Assembly: GCA_002841685.1 (NCBI GenBank)
Contig: PHAM01000013.1
Span: 1-37,105 of the forward strand
Origin: Elusimicrobia bacterium HGW-Elusimicrobia-2
GTDB taxonomy: Bacteria; CG03
Reading direction: 5' to 3'
DNA: 37,105 nucleotides
Part shown: in pieces, positions 1 through 7,743 of the stretch
Layout of the letters: each line of letters begins with the position of its first letter
Position numbering within the stretch: the stretch's first letter is position 1
Notes under the pieces: generated by a model
Told to the model about the DNA's origin: nothing
Database searches by the model: none
The model's input: the letters and a program-made list of their open reading frames with translations, nothing else
Translations under genes and position numbers: made by a program

Positions 1-17
1 ATTTCAATCCTTTTCAT
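1..17 (-). CDS. 5' end of an unidentified gene running off the left edge
   Basis: Only the first five codons lie in the window (ATG at 17-15, reading M-K-R-I-E). The gene call rests on its upstream signals: a strong Shine-Dalgarno AAAGGAGGG at 34-26 with 8 bases before the ATG, and a good promoter further upstream at 77-49. The gene is divergent from gph. No product can be assigned from five residues. Confidence 0.6.
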
Positions 18-48
18 CGGAACAGCCCTCCTTTACATATCTGTTCCG
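18..48. repeat. inverted repeat enclosing the ribosome binding site of the left-edge gene
   Basis: Perfect 8-base arms, CGGAACAG (18-25) and CTGTTCCG (41-48), are separated by 15 bases holding the Shine-Dalgarno. One arm directly follows the -10 box and the other ends right before the ATG. The arm centres are 23 bases apart, about two helical turns, which suits a dimeric repressor operator. An mRNA hairpin with the ribosome binding site in its loop is the alternative, but the predicted transcript starts at the edge of the upstream arm, so the operator reading is favoured. Confidence 0.5.
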
Positions 49-77
49 ATTATAGCACTTCTCCTTTTTATGCGCAA
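49..77 (-). promoter_or_regulatory. sigma-70-type promoter for the left-edge gene
   Basis: On the minus strand TTGCGC (77-72) is followed after exactly 17 bases by a consensus TATAAT (54-49). The predicted start is near 42, giving a leader of about 25 bases that carries the Shine-Dalgarno. Confidence 0.65.
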
Positions 78-109
78 GTATTTATTGCGTTCCATATAAC
101 TTCCACTCT

Positions 110-781
110 ATGAGCACCATAAATATCATTTTCTTCGACCTTGACGGAACCCTCGCGGATTCGCGTCAGGATATCACCGACGCCGTCAACCGCACACGCG
201 AAGCTCTCGGTATTGAGGGAAATAAAACGCTCTCGGAGGTGCACTCCTATGTCGGCGGCGGGCTTGAGGAAACAATACGGCGGGCCCTGGATAAAAACGG
301 TACAAAACCGGGTCGGGAAAATGAAAATCTCATAAAAAAAGCCCTCGTTTTATTCCGCGATTTCTACCGTGAAAACCCCGTAACCGAGACAAAGCTTTAT
401 CCGCTCGTCGAAGAAACTCTTGAAAACCTGCCTGGTATAACAAAGGCCGTTCTCACCAACAAGGACCGCGACATAGCGATCAGTGTTTTACAGGGGCTGG
501 GGATAAGCGGCTATTTTACGGACATAATCGGGGGCAACGACGAAAAATACAGAAAGCCGAGCCCCGAAGGTATCAAAAAAATCATGCGGAAATATGGCTT
601 CTCCGCGGATTCCGCCCTCATTGTCGGCGATATGGACATAGATATAATAACGGGCAGGGCCGCGGGCATAAAAACCTGCGGCGTCACCTACGGCATCGGC
701 CCGAAAGAGGATATAATAAAAGCTGCCCCCGATTATCTCATAGATTCCATGGCGGAACTCAAAAATATAATCGCTCCGTAA
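110..781 (+). CDS. gph: HAD-family phosphatase, phosphoglycolate phosphatase type
   Basis: Predicted to hydrolyse phosphate monoesters, most likely 2-phosphoglycolate, in the cytoplasm. The 223-residue length is normal for the family. HAD motif I is FDLDGT with the nucleophile and acid/base Asp at 10 and 12, motif II is VLTNK, motif III is the Lys in YRKPSPEG, and motif IV is VGDMDID. A helical cap domain lies between motifs I and II. There is no Shine-Dalgarno before the ATG, and a TATAAC box at 95-100 would start transcription within a few bases of it, so the mRNA may be leaderless. It is divergent from the left-edge gene and followed by the SNF transporter. Family assignment is secure; exact substrate is not, since HAD phosphatases are promiscuous. 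Confidence 0.85.
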   Translation: MSTINIIFFDLDGTLADSRQDITDAVNRTREALGIEGNKTLSEVHSYVGGGLEETIRRALDKNGTKPGRENENLIKKALVLFRDFYRENPVTETKLYPLVEETLENLPGITKAVLTNKDRDIAISVLQGLGISGYFTDIIGGNDEKYRKPSPEGIKKIMRKYGFSADSALIVGDMDIDIITGRAAGIKTCGVTYGIGPKEDIIKAAPDYLIDSMAELKNIIAP

Positions 782-861
782 CGCGGCGATAGCCACTCAC
801 TCATTCAACGCTTGCCGCTTCAATGCGGCCGGCGCCGTTGACGCGGGGCATTCCGCCGATT

Positions 862-889
862 TTGAGATTTATTTTGAATTTGTTAAACT
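862..889 (+). promoter_or_regulatory. possible promoter of the SNF transporter, overlapped by an inverted repeat
   Basis: TTGAGA (862-867), 16 bases, then TAAACT (884-889) preceded by an extended -10 TG at 881-882. An inverted repeat TTTTGAA/TTCAAAA (872-878 and 889-895, 10-base loop) straddles the -10 and could be an operator. The predicted start near 897 would leave a 26-base leader with GGAGGAG. Matches are moderate. Confidence 0.35.
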
Positions 890-922
890 TCAAAAGTTTT
901 TGAGAAAAATCGGAGGAGCACT

Positions 923-2419
923 ATGATGATAAAAAGAGAGCGCTGGTCTTCAAAGCTAATTTTTATATTCGCGGCTGTCGGGTCCGCCGTCGGGCTCGGC
1001 AATGTGTGGCGCTTCCCCTATCTGGCGGGCAAATACGGCGGCGGGGCGTTTCTGATCCCCTACATAATAATGCTTTTCGTGCTGGGACTGCCTCTTCTCA
1101 TTATGGAATTCGCGATAGGCCAGAAAATGCAGCTGGGCGCGGTCGGCGCTTTTCAAAAGATCAAGCAGAAGCTCGCCGGCATAGGCATGGCCGCGGTGCT
1201 CTGCGGTTTTGTCGTCGTGACATACTACGCGGTGATCATGGCCTGGTCCCTCCTTTATATATTCTTCTCGTTCAAACTCTCATGGGGCGCGGATACCGAA
1301 AGTTTTTTCTTCAATCAGGTCCTTCATTTGAGCGGCGGAGCCGGAGACCCCGGGCAAATTGTTCTCCCCATACTTTTCGCTCTGGTGGCCGTGTGGATAA
1401 TGATCTATTTTTCCATCTGGAAAGGCGTAAAAAGCGTCGGAAAGGTCGTCATGATCACCATGCCCCTGCCGGTCATACTTTTAGTCGTCCTTCTCATCAG
1501 GGGAGTCACACTTCCCGGAGCCGCGGATGGGATAATTTTTTACTTAAAACCGGATTTCAACGCACTGCTGGATCTTGCGGTCTGGCGCGCCGCGGCGTCG
1601 CAGATATTTTTCACGCTGAGCCTGGCTTTCGGAATAATGATCGCCTATGCCAGTTTCCAGCACGAATCAAGCGATATCAGCAAGGCCGCCATCCTCACTT
1701 CCCTTATAAACTCTACGATTTCCATCATCGCGGGGTTTGCCGTTTTCTCAACGCTCGGCTACATGGCGGTCCAAAGCGGCGTATCAATAGCGGACCTGGC
1801 CGGCGCCAGCGGGCCTTCGCTGGCTTTTATCGTTTTTCCGAAAGCGCTCTCACTCATGCCCATGGCACCGCTGTTTGCCGTTTTGTTTTTTGTAATGCTG
1901 ATAAGCCTTGCCATTGACAGCGCTTTTTCTCTGGTTGAGGCCGCCTCAACGGTTCTCTGCGATAATTATCCGCACCTGAGAAAAGAAGATATTTCTTTCT
2001 ATGTCTGCGTCGCTAATTTCATCTGCGGAATAATATTCACGAGTTTCGCGGGCCTTTATTACCTTGATATAACCGATCATTTTATCACCAACTACGGTCT
2101 GGTCGCCGCGGGACTGCTCGAGATATGGGCGGTGGCCCATTTTTACGGGGCGGAAAAACTGCGCGCCTACATCAATGGGGTGTCGGATATAAAGATCGGC
2201 AGATTATGGAGCATAGCCATTACCTATATAATCCCCGCCCTGCTGCTCGTCCTCCTGATAACAGGACTTGTGCAGGACATCAGTGAACCCTATGGGGGCT
2301 ATCCCCAGTGGGCTCTTTTCTGTTTCGGATGGCTCGTTCTGATAATGGTCTTCACAGCGAGCTTTCTGTTCTCTCACTTCGCGGCTAAATCAAGGGACAA
2401 AGAAGAAAAGACCCTCTGA
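923..2419 (+). CDS. SNF-family sodium-dependent transporter (neurotransmitter:sodium symporter)
   Basis: Inner-membrane secondary transporter predicted to import an amino acid or similar amine with Na+ (LeuT fold). The 498 residues contain 11 or 12 hydrophobic segments. The N-terminus has the family signature, WSSKLIF followed by AAVGSAVGLGNVWRFPY in TM1, then a Gly-rich GKYGGGAFLIPY before TM2. GGAGGAG ends 4 bases before the ATG at 923; a second ATG at 926 has better spacing, so the start is uncertain by one codon. It follows gph by 141 bases and ends inside a 12-bp hairpin. Bacterial members range over amino acids such as Leu, Trp and Tyr; the substrate cannot be read from the sequence. 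Confidence 0.9.
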   Translation: MMIKRERWSSKLIFIFAAVGSAVGLGNVWRFPYLAGKYGGGAFLIPYIIMLFVLGLPLLIMEFAIGQKMQLGAVGAFQKIKQKLAGIGMAAVLCGFVVVTYYAVIMAWSLLYIFFSFKLSWGADTESFFFNQVLHLSGGAGDPGQIVLPILFALVAVWIMIYFSIWKGVKSVGKVVMITMPLPVILLVVLLIRGVTLPGAADGIIFYLKPDFNALLDLAVWRAAASQIFFTLSLAFGIMIAYASFQHESSDISKAAILTSLINSTISIIAGFAVFSTLGYMAVQSGVSIADLAGASGPSLAFIVFPKALSLMPMAPLFAVLFFVMLISLAIDSAFSLVEAASTVLCDNYPHLRKEDISFYVCVANFICGIIFTSFAGLYYLDITDHFITNYGLVAAGLLEIWAVAHFYGAEKLRAYINGVSDIKIGRLWSIAITYIIPALLLVLLITGLVQDISEPYGGYPQWALFCFGWLVLIMVFTASFLFSHFAAKSRDKEEKTL

Positions 2420-2437
2420 CAGGAATCAGAGGGTCTT
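2408..2437. terminator. shared hairpin terminator between convergent units
   Basis: A perfect 12-bp stem (2408-2419 with 2426-2437) and 6-base loop contains the SNF stop codon. On the minus strand the stem is followed by a T-rich tail (TTTTCTTCTTTG), so it works best as the end of the leftward SDR/small-protein unit. On the plus strand the tail is weak. A smaller GCCGC/GCGGC stem lies alongside at 2442-2461. Confidence 0.75.
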
Positions 2438-2474
2438 CAATGCCGCTTATGATTATGCGGCTTCACTTGTTTTA

Positions 2475-2570
2475 TTACTGTTTCTTTTCTCTTTTCAGTT
2501 TCCTCTTTTCTTTAAGAGACAATTTTTTTTCTTTTTTCACTTCATGCTTCGCTCTGTCTTTACTTCCCAT
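2475..2570 (-). CDS. 31-residue highly basic small protein
   Basis: The ATG (2570-2568) sits in another frame over the last codons of the SDR and is preceded by GGAGG at 2580-2576 with 5 intervening bases. The peptide begins MGSKDRAKHEVKKEKK and ends at TAA 2477-2475; 15 of 31 residues are Lys or Arg. From memory, short proteins starting MG(S/K)KD and rich in Lys/Glu are widespread as hypothetical proteins, but I know no assigned role. The terminator begins 37 bases further on, so it would be the last gene of the leftward unit. A nucleic-acid or ribosome partner is a guess from charge alone. Confidence 0.65.
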   Translation of the reverse strand: MGSKDRAKHEVKKEKKLSLKEKRKLKREKKQ

Positions 2571-3321
2571 TTTTTCCTCCTTCTTTTCCACAAAAAATCC
2601 TGTTGTAGCCCCGATTATACAAAAATTCAGGCACAATTTTCAAAAACTGCGCGACAAAATACCAGCGCTTCGGCACATAAGCGACTTTTTTCTTTTTTCT
2701 GATCGCTCTGCATATCTGTCCAACGGCGATTTCCGGCGACACCGTCCAGAAAGCCCATTCATGGCCTTCTATCAGCGGAGTGGCGACAAAACCCGGCCTT
2801 ATATCGGTGACGGTTATTTCCGTTCCACTGAGTTTTTGTCTCATCCCTTCCATATAATTTAACACAAACGCTTTGGACGCGTTGTATGCGGGAGCATGGG
2901 CCGCGCCCCGAATACCCGCTATTGATGATATCCCGACGATATGCCCGACGCCCTTTTTCAGAAAATAATTCACCGCGACATTCATCATCGCCGTAAAACC
3001 GCTCACATTGACGGCTATGGTTTCAAGCTCCGGCTCCGCGCGGAAATCTTTGTTCGTCACGCTGATACCTGAATTTATCACAATGAGATCGGCGCCGCCC
3101 ATATCATCTATTAACTCCCTAAGCAGTTTTTTCGCGGAAATGACATCGCTTATGTCTATTTTTTTTATGTACGTTTTGGAAGTTATTTCTTTTTGAAGCT
3201 CTTCCAGCAGCGCTGTCCGGCGCGATACCAGGCCGACTTCGTAATCTTCCAAAGCCAGGGTTTTCGCCAGCGCCCGGCCTATGCCGGAACTGGCCCCTAT
3301 GACAATGGCTTTTTTCATCAT
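2560..3321 (-). CDS. short-chain dehydrogenase/reductase (SDR)
   Basis: Cytoplasmic NAD(P)-dependent oxidoreductase of classical SDR type, 253 residues. Near the N-terminus GASSGIG is the dinucleotide-binding TGxxxGxG equivalent. NSG replaces the usual NAG. The catalytic Ser lies in GISSIAG, and YNASK supplies Tyr and Lys of YxxxK. The hydrophobic C-terminal part (FVAQFLKIVPEF) may touch the membrane. ATG 3321 is preferred; ATG 3318 is equally close, and TTG 3327 overlaps the tatD stop. No Shine-Dalgarno precedes it, so translation is probably coupled to tatD. The substrate is unknown. Confidence 0.85.
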   Translation of the reverse strand: MMKKAIVIGASSGIGRALAKTLALEDYEVGLVSRRTALLEELQKEITSKTYIKKIDISDVISAKKLLRELIDDMGGADLIVINSGISVTNKDFRAEPELETIAVNVSGFTAMMNVAVNYFLKKGVGHIVGISSIAGIRGAAHAPAYNASKAFVLNYMEGMRQKLSGTEITVTDIRPGFVATPLIEGHEWAFWTVSPEIAVGQICRAIRKKKKVAYVPKRWYFVAQFLKIVPEFLYNRGYNRIFCGKEGGKNGK

Positions 3322-3323
3322 AG

Positions 3324-4079
3324 TCAAATACCGAAAAACTCTTTTACATTCAACGACAGTGACGCTATCAGATCTTCTTTTTTAACGACTTTGAGCCGCG
3401 CGAACTGATCATAATTATGGCTCACATAGGCCGGCTCGTTCCTCTTTCCCCGCACCGGCTGGGGCGCCAGATACGGCGCGTCCGTCTCTAAAAGCAGTCG
3501 CCCAAGAGGCATCTTCAAAGCGGTTTCCCTCAAAGCTCCGGCATTTTTGAATGTGATCGGTCCCGCGAAAGAGACGAAATACCCCTGCCCAAGCCAGTGC
3601 TCCAGTTGAGCGCTGTCGCCCGAAAAACAATGAAGGAGCGTTTTGACATCCCTGAAATTTTTAAGGACCGCCGCGCAATCATCCCCGGCCTCGCGGCAGT
3701 GCACGATAACGGGAAGCTTTTTTTCTTTTGCCATCTGCAGCTGCTTCTCAAAAACATCTATCTGAATTTCCCTCGGTGAATTGTCATAATGATAATCCAA
3801 ACCTATCTCGCCGAGAGCGACGATTTTTTTATTTTCCAGAAGACCGGGCAGAATACCCTTTATTTTTTCGTATCCATCCGCTTCGTGCGGATGACAGCCG
3901 GCGGCGCCCCAGATGCCGTCTCTTGATATCAAGTCATTGAACAGCGATATATCTTCAGGCGCGAACTCAGTGAGAACGCATATCATCCTTTTCACTCCGG
4001 CCTCACGGGCGCGGGATATCACAGCGTCTCTGTCGGACGCGAATTTTTTGTCAGTGAGATGACAATGCGTGTCGATCAT
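3324..4079 (-). CDS. tatD: TatD-family metal-dependent deoxyribonuclease
   Basis: Amidohydrolase-fold metallo-hydrolase, 251 residues, the normal TatD length. The metal ligands are visible: HCH at residues 5-7, Glu in GEIGLDYH, His in VIVHCRE, His in LHCFSG and Asp in LETDAPYLAP. TatD proteins act as 3'-5' exonucleases or quality-control deoxyribonucleases in the cytoplasm. It lies 30 bases after the nucleoside-transporter gene, across a small hairpin, and is tightly linked to the SDR gene. No clear Shine-Dalgarno precedes the ATG. Confidence 0.9.
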   Translation of the reverse strand: MIDTHCHLTDKKFASDRDAVISRAREAGVKRMICVLTEFAPEDISLFNDLISRDGIWGAAGCHPHEADGYEKIKGILPGLLENKKIVALGEIGLDYHYDNSPREIQIDVFEKQLQMAKEKKLPVIVHCREAGDDCAAVLKNFRDVKTLLHCFSGDSAQLEHWLGQGYFVSFAGPITFKNAGALRETALKMPLGRLLLETDAPYLAPQPVRGKRNEPAYVSHNYDQFARLKVVKKEDLIASLSLNVKEFFGI

Positions 4080-4086
4080 TGGAAAT

Positions 4087-4109
4087 CAATCAGGAGCGCT
4101 TACTGATTG
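4087..4109. repeat. intercistronic hairpin between nucleoside transporter and tatD
   Basis: Perfect 7-bp arms CAATCAG/CTGATTG with a 9-base loop fill nearly all of the 30-base gap. There is no T-run on the minus strand, so it is not a standard terminator; it may stabilise mRNA or modulate tatD translation. Confidence 0.45.
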
Positions 4110-5858
4110 CTACATCAATATTCCGGCGACCGTGCCGGTCATGCAGGCGGCTATGGCTCCGGCAAACATCGCCCTGATACCTATTTTGGCAAGCGCCGCT
4201 CTTTTGTTCGGGGCGATGCCGCCTATCCCGCCTATCTGTATCCCTATGGAAGCGAAATTCGCGAAACCGCAAAGAGCGTAGGACGCTATCACCGCCGAAC
4301 GCTGTGAGAGCATTATCACCTCGCCCGAAAGGGTGTGATATCCGGTTTTCAGTATGCCCGCAAGATTCATATAAGCGATGAATTCCGTGAGAATGAGCTT
4401 CTCGCCGAGGAGCCTTCCCACCACCGCGGCCTCTCTCCACGGCACACCCATCGTCCATGCTATGGGGGAAAATATCACTCCGAAAATAATTGACAGATTC
4501 AGAAAAAACAGCGGCTTGAAACCTTTGGCGTCCGTGCCTCTGAACAGAAGTTTGCCGCCGCGGCGCACGGTGTAGGGGCTGCCTTTGTAGGTTGAGGAAA
4601 GCCTTTCGTTTATGATAATGCTCTTACTCCGCGTTTCCTTCACATTATACTCAAAAGTCATTATCCCGTTGTTGATGCTTATTGTGTCGCCATGCTGTAT
4701 ATTTTTGGCGGCGTCTTCGCCGAGAACCAGTTTATAGGGATTCCTGCCGACCATACTGCTGGTCAAATCACAGAATTTTTCCAGCCCGAAATTGATCATC
4801 GCTATCATGCCTACAAAAGCCATGAGCATTGCCGCGACATTGAGCATAAGGCTCATGCCCTCGGAAGCGCCGCGCGCGGCGGCCTCTATAACATTGGCAT
4901 CGGGTTTTTCAACCTCTATTTTCGTTTCTCCCGTCGTTTCCGGATGCTCGAGTTCGGGATAGACTATTTTTGAAATAGCCAGCGCCGCTGGAGCGCTCAT
5001 TATGCTCGCCGTGACAAGATGGCCGGCGATATTGGGGATGAAGTCTTTCAGAAAAAGCACATAAGCCGCCATCACTCCGCCGGCGACCGTGGCAAAACCG
5101 CCGGTCATGACAGCGTGGAGCTCACTGTATGTCATGTGTTTTATGAAAGGCTTGATAACAAGGGGCGCTTCCGTCTGCCCGACGAATATGTTCGCCGCCG
5201 CGGAGAGGGTCTCGGAACCGGAAGTCTTCATCGTCTTCTGCATCACATGGGCTATCTTCTCCACTATAAACTGCATGACACCGAGATGATAAAATATCGT
5301 CATGAGAGAGGAGAAAAAAACAATTGTCGGCAAAACAGAGAAAAAGAAAAACATACCCTCATTAAGTCCCCTGGGGTCGCCGGGACCGAAAGCGAGTTTA
5401 CCGAAAACAAAAGCCGCCCCCTCTGTGCTGAAAGAAAGAAGAATGTTGACGCTGTAATCGACGACATTGAAGAAAAAATAGCCGACGGTATCGGACAGAA
5501 CTATAAGGCCGAAGATCAGCTGAAGGGCTATCCCCCAGATCACCGGCCGCCAGTTTATGTTTTTCCTGTCAACCGACATCGCGTAGCTTATCAGTATAAG
5601 AACAAAAATTCCGAGAAAACTTAAAAGCCGCAATCCCAGCGGCGTATCCAGGTTTCTGCTCGTGCCTATTTCCGATGAAGCAGGGCTCGATGCCGTTTTA
5701 GCCGAGGCGTCCTGCGCATGAGCTTCCGCGACGAAAGAGGCTTTAAAATCGTTTCCCCTGACATGATTTGCGGCAAACCTCAGGGCAAAAAATGCCACCA
5801 CGGCGACGCTGGCATAAAACCAGAAACGCGAATTCTTTTTCTTTTGATTGTTGTTCAT
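4110..5858 (-). CDS. concentrative nucleoside transporter (NupC/CNT family) with two unusual extra segments
   Basis: Inner-membrane cation-coupled nucleoside importer. The CNT core is clear: GQTEAPL (227-233), MTGGFATVAGGVMAAYV, SAPAALAISK, GASEGMSLMLNVAAM, LTEFIAYMNLA and the C-terminal GFANFASIGIQIGGIGG. At 582 residues it is much longer than the usual 400 or so. The extra length is an N-terminal segment (hydrophobic 12-28, Ala/Ser-rich 40-65 with a signal-peptidase-like AHA-Q) and a hydrophilic insert at about 370-448, between the NFGLEKF and FSPIAWTMGVPW segments. ATG 5858 has GGGGAGAT upstream and an ATGA overlap with rfbB; a longer start at 5906 would lie inside rfbB. The context fits nucleoside salvage beside TatD. 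Confidence 0.88.
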   Translation of the reverse strand: MNNNQKKKNSRFWFYASVAVVAFFALRFAANHVRGNDFKASFVAEAHAQDASAKTASSPASSEIGTSRNLDTPLGLRLLSFLGIFVLILISYAMSVDRKNINWRPVIWGIALQLIFGLIVLSDTVGYFFFNVVDYSVNILLSFSTEGAAFVFGKLAFGPGDPRGLNEGMFFFFSVLPTIVFFSSLMTIFYHLGVMQFIVEKIAHVMQKTMKTSGSETLSAAANIFVGQTEAPLVIKPFIKHMTYSELHAVMTGGFATVAGGVMAAYVLFLKDFIPNIAGHLVTASIMSAPAALAISKIVYPELEHPETTGETKIEVEKPDANVIEAAARGASEGMSLMLNVAAMLMAFVGMIAMINFGLEKFCDLTSSMVGRNPYKLVLGEDAAKNIQHGDTISINNGIMTFEYNVKETRSKSIIINERLSSTYKGSPYTVRRGGKLLFRGTDAKGFKPLFFLNLSIIFGVIFSPIAWTMGVPWREAAVVGRLLGEKLILTEFIAYMNLAGILKTGYHTLSGEVIMLSQRSAVIASYALCGFANFASIGIQIGGIGGIAPNKRAALAKIGIRAMFAGAIAACMTGTVAGILM

Positions 5859-6841
5859 TTTGATCTCCCCGTCTTTTTTTCTTCCGCCAGAACGCGCGAT
5901 GTCCACTTTGTGTTTTTTACATACCAGTCAACGGTTTTTTTCAGCCCCTCGGCGAAGGCCGTCCCCGCCTTCCAGCGGAGCTTTTGCCTTATTTTTGCGA
6001 CTGACAGCGCGTATCTTATATCGTGGCCAGGCCTGTCTTTTACAAACTCTATGAGCCTGTCCGGCTTTCCGAGCGCGTAGAGAATGCCCCTTACCACATC
6101 AATATTTTTTTTCTCCATGCCGCTCCCGACATTATAGGCCTGGCCGTCTTCGCCTTTTTCAAGGATAGCGGAAACCGCTTTCGCGCAATCCGCGACATAC
6201 AGCCACTCCCTCACATTCAGGCCCTTTGCGTAAACCGGCACCCTTTTATTTTTGAGAGCGTTCATTATTATAACGGGAATAAGTTTTTCCGGGAACTGCC
6301 AGGGCCCGTAATTATTGCTCGCCCTCATTATCACAACCGGCAGTCCGTAAGTCCTGTGATAGGCGGACACGAGCATATCCGCGGCGGCCTTGCTCACCGC
6401 GTAAGGGGAGTTCGGTGAAAAAGGCGAATTCTCGCTGAATGTTCCTTTGATAATATCCCCATAAACCTCGTCGGTGGACACATGTAGGAATCTTTTCACC
6501 TTATGCTTTTTAGCCGCGTCCAGCAGCACCTGCGTGCCTATGACATTGGTCGTCATAAAAACCGAGGCGTCGTCAATGCTCCGGTCAACGTGACTTTCCG
6601 CGGCAAAATGGGCGACAGCGTCGGGTTTTTCTTTTTTGAAAACGGCCTCTATTTTACGCGCGTCGCAAATATCCGTTTTGTAAAAAGAGTATTTGCCCGC
6701 GACTTCCGCCAGGCGCTTAATGTCGCCCGCGTATGTGATTTTATCAACAACCGCTATTTTGTATTTAGAGGCGTTCTGTCTGACAAACTCGCTCCCTATG
6801 AATCCGGCTCCTCCGGTGACAATAAGTTTTCTGTATCTCAC
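5855..6841 (-). CDS. rfbB: dTDP-glucose 4,6-dehydratase
   Basis: Converts dTDP-glucose to dTDP-4-keto-6-deoxyglucose using bound NAD+, the second step of dTDP-deoxysugar synthesis. An extended SDR of 328 residues: [11 protein letters not shown] cofactor loop (9-19), [12 protein letters not shown] (79-90), catalytic Thr-Asp-Glu at 123-125 in VSTDEVYGD, and Tyr147/Lys151 in PYAVSK. The start is GTG at 6841, overlapping the rfbA stop as GTGA. It follows rfbA directly and overlaps the nucleoside transporter by 4 bases. rfbC and rfbD are absent from the window, so the product need not become rhamnose here. Confidence 0.95.
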   Translation of the reverse strand: MRYRKLIVTGGAGFIGSEFVRQNASKYKIAVVDKITYAGDIKRLAEVAGKYSFYKTDICDARKIEAVFKKEKPDAVAHFAAESHVDRSIDDASVFMTTNVIGTQVLLDAAKKHKVKRFLHVSTDEVYGDIIKGTFSENSPFSPNSPYAVSKAAADMLVSAYHRTYGLPVVIMRASNNYGPWQFPEKLIPVIIMNALKNKRVPVYAKGLNVREWLYVADCAKAVSAILEKGEDGQAYNVGSGMEKKNIDVVRGILYALGKPDRLIEFVKDRPGHDIRYALSVAKIRQKLRWKAGTAFAEGLKKTVDWYVKNTKWTSRVLAEEKKTGRSK

Positions 6842-7704
6842 TTTTCTTCCGCCACGAAAGCGAGATAGTTTCCATAATCCGTTTTGTTTTCGCCGGCAAG
6901 TTTCAGAAGCTGTTCTTTGCTTATAAAACCCTTTCTGAAAGCTATCTCCTCAACGCATCCGATCTTGAGAAACTGCCTCTCCTCCACCGTGCGCACATAG
7001 AGGGCCGCGTCGAGAAGAGAGTCATGCGTGCCAGTATCCAGCCACGCGAAACCTCGCCCCAAAAGCTCAACGCTCAAAAGGCCCCTCTTCAAATATTCCT
7101 TATTCAAATCCGTTATCTCTATCTCGCCGCGCTTGGAAGGTTTGAGCGATTTCGCTATATTTATGACATCGTTATCATAGAAATAAAGTCCTGTCACCGC
7201 GTAATTTGATTTGGCTTTTGAGGGTTTTTCCTCTATCGATATGACCTTTTTGTTTTTGTCAAATTCCGCGACACCGTAACGCGAGGGATCTTTGACATAA
7301 TAAGCGAAAACCTTCGCCCCTTTTTTTAAAGCTGCCGCCGATTCAAGCAATTCGCTGAAACCCCTGCCGAAGAAGATGTTATCGCCCAGGATCAGGCACA
7401 CGCTGTCGCGCCCTATAAAAGATTCCCCTATGATAAAGGCGTCGGCCAGGCCCCGCGGCTCTTCCTGAGCGGCAAAGCTGAGTTTGATACCGAACTGCGA
7501 ACCGTCGCCCAAAACTTCCTTAAAGCGCGGCAGTTCCCCCGGGCTTGAGATGATCAGTATCTCATCTATGCCCGCAAGCATCAGGACGGACAGCGGGTAA
7601 TAGATCATCGGCTTATCGTACACCGGAAGAAGCTGCTTGCACACGGCTTTTGTCACAGGATAAAGCCTTGTTGCCCGCCCGCCTGCAAGAATGATTCCTT
7701 TCAT
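6838..7704 (-). CDS. rfbA: glucose-1-phosphate thymidylyltransferase
   Basis: Makes dTDP-glucose from dTTP and glucose-1-phosphate. The 288 residues have the normal length and order: the N-terminal nucleotide loop [28 protein letters not shown], the metal-binding Asp in [15 protein letters not shown], and the sugar-site stretch [15 protein letters not shown]. The usual GGSGTR loop reads GGRATR here, with the key Thr-Arg kept. The C-terminal [12 protein letters not shown] is typical. A promoter sits immediately upstream; no Shine-Dalgarno is seen. It forms an operon with rfbB. Confidence 0.95.
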   Translation of the reverse strand: MKGIILAGGRATRLYPVTKAVCKQLLPVYDKPMIYYPLSVLMLAGIDEILIISSPGELPRFKEVLGDGSQFGIKLSFAAQEEPRGLADAFIIGESFIGRDSVCLILGDNIFFGRGFSELLESAAALKKGAKVFAYYVKDPSRYGVAEFDKNKKVISIEEKPSKAKSNYAVTGLYFYDNDVINIAKSLKPSKRGEIEITDLNKEYLKRGLLSVELLGRGFAWLDTGTHDSLLDAALYVRTVEERQFLKIGCVEEIAFRKGFISKEQLLKLAGENKTDYGNYLAFVAEEK

Positions 7705-7711
7705 AGCTTTA

Positions 7712-7738
7712 ATAGTAGCAAAAAAATATATTTAGCAA
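7712..7738 (-). promoter_or_regulatory. possible rfbA promoter
   Basis: On the minus strand TTGCTA (7738-7733), 15 bases, then TACTAT (7717-7712) preceded by the extended -10 TG at 7720-7719. The transcript would start within a base or two of the rfbA ATG (7704), a near-leaderless mRNA, consistent with the missing Shine-Dalgarno. The 15-base spacer is short. Confidence 0.4.
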
Positions 7739-7743
7739 AAACT

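Noticed and set aside
1006-1917. 303-codon open frame on the plus strand inside the SNF transporter
   Set aside because: It is rich in Arg, Gly and His with no family motifs, and lies wholly inside the clearly coding transporter frame.
5019-5624. 201-codon plus-strand frame opposite the nucleoside transporter
   Set aside because: Antisense shadow of a well-supported gene; no Shine-Dalgarno and no recognisable domain.
5859-5906. Longer start of the nucleoside transporter within rfbB
   Set aside because: ATG 5858 has a good Shine-Dalgarno and a typical 4-base overlap with rfbB.
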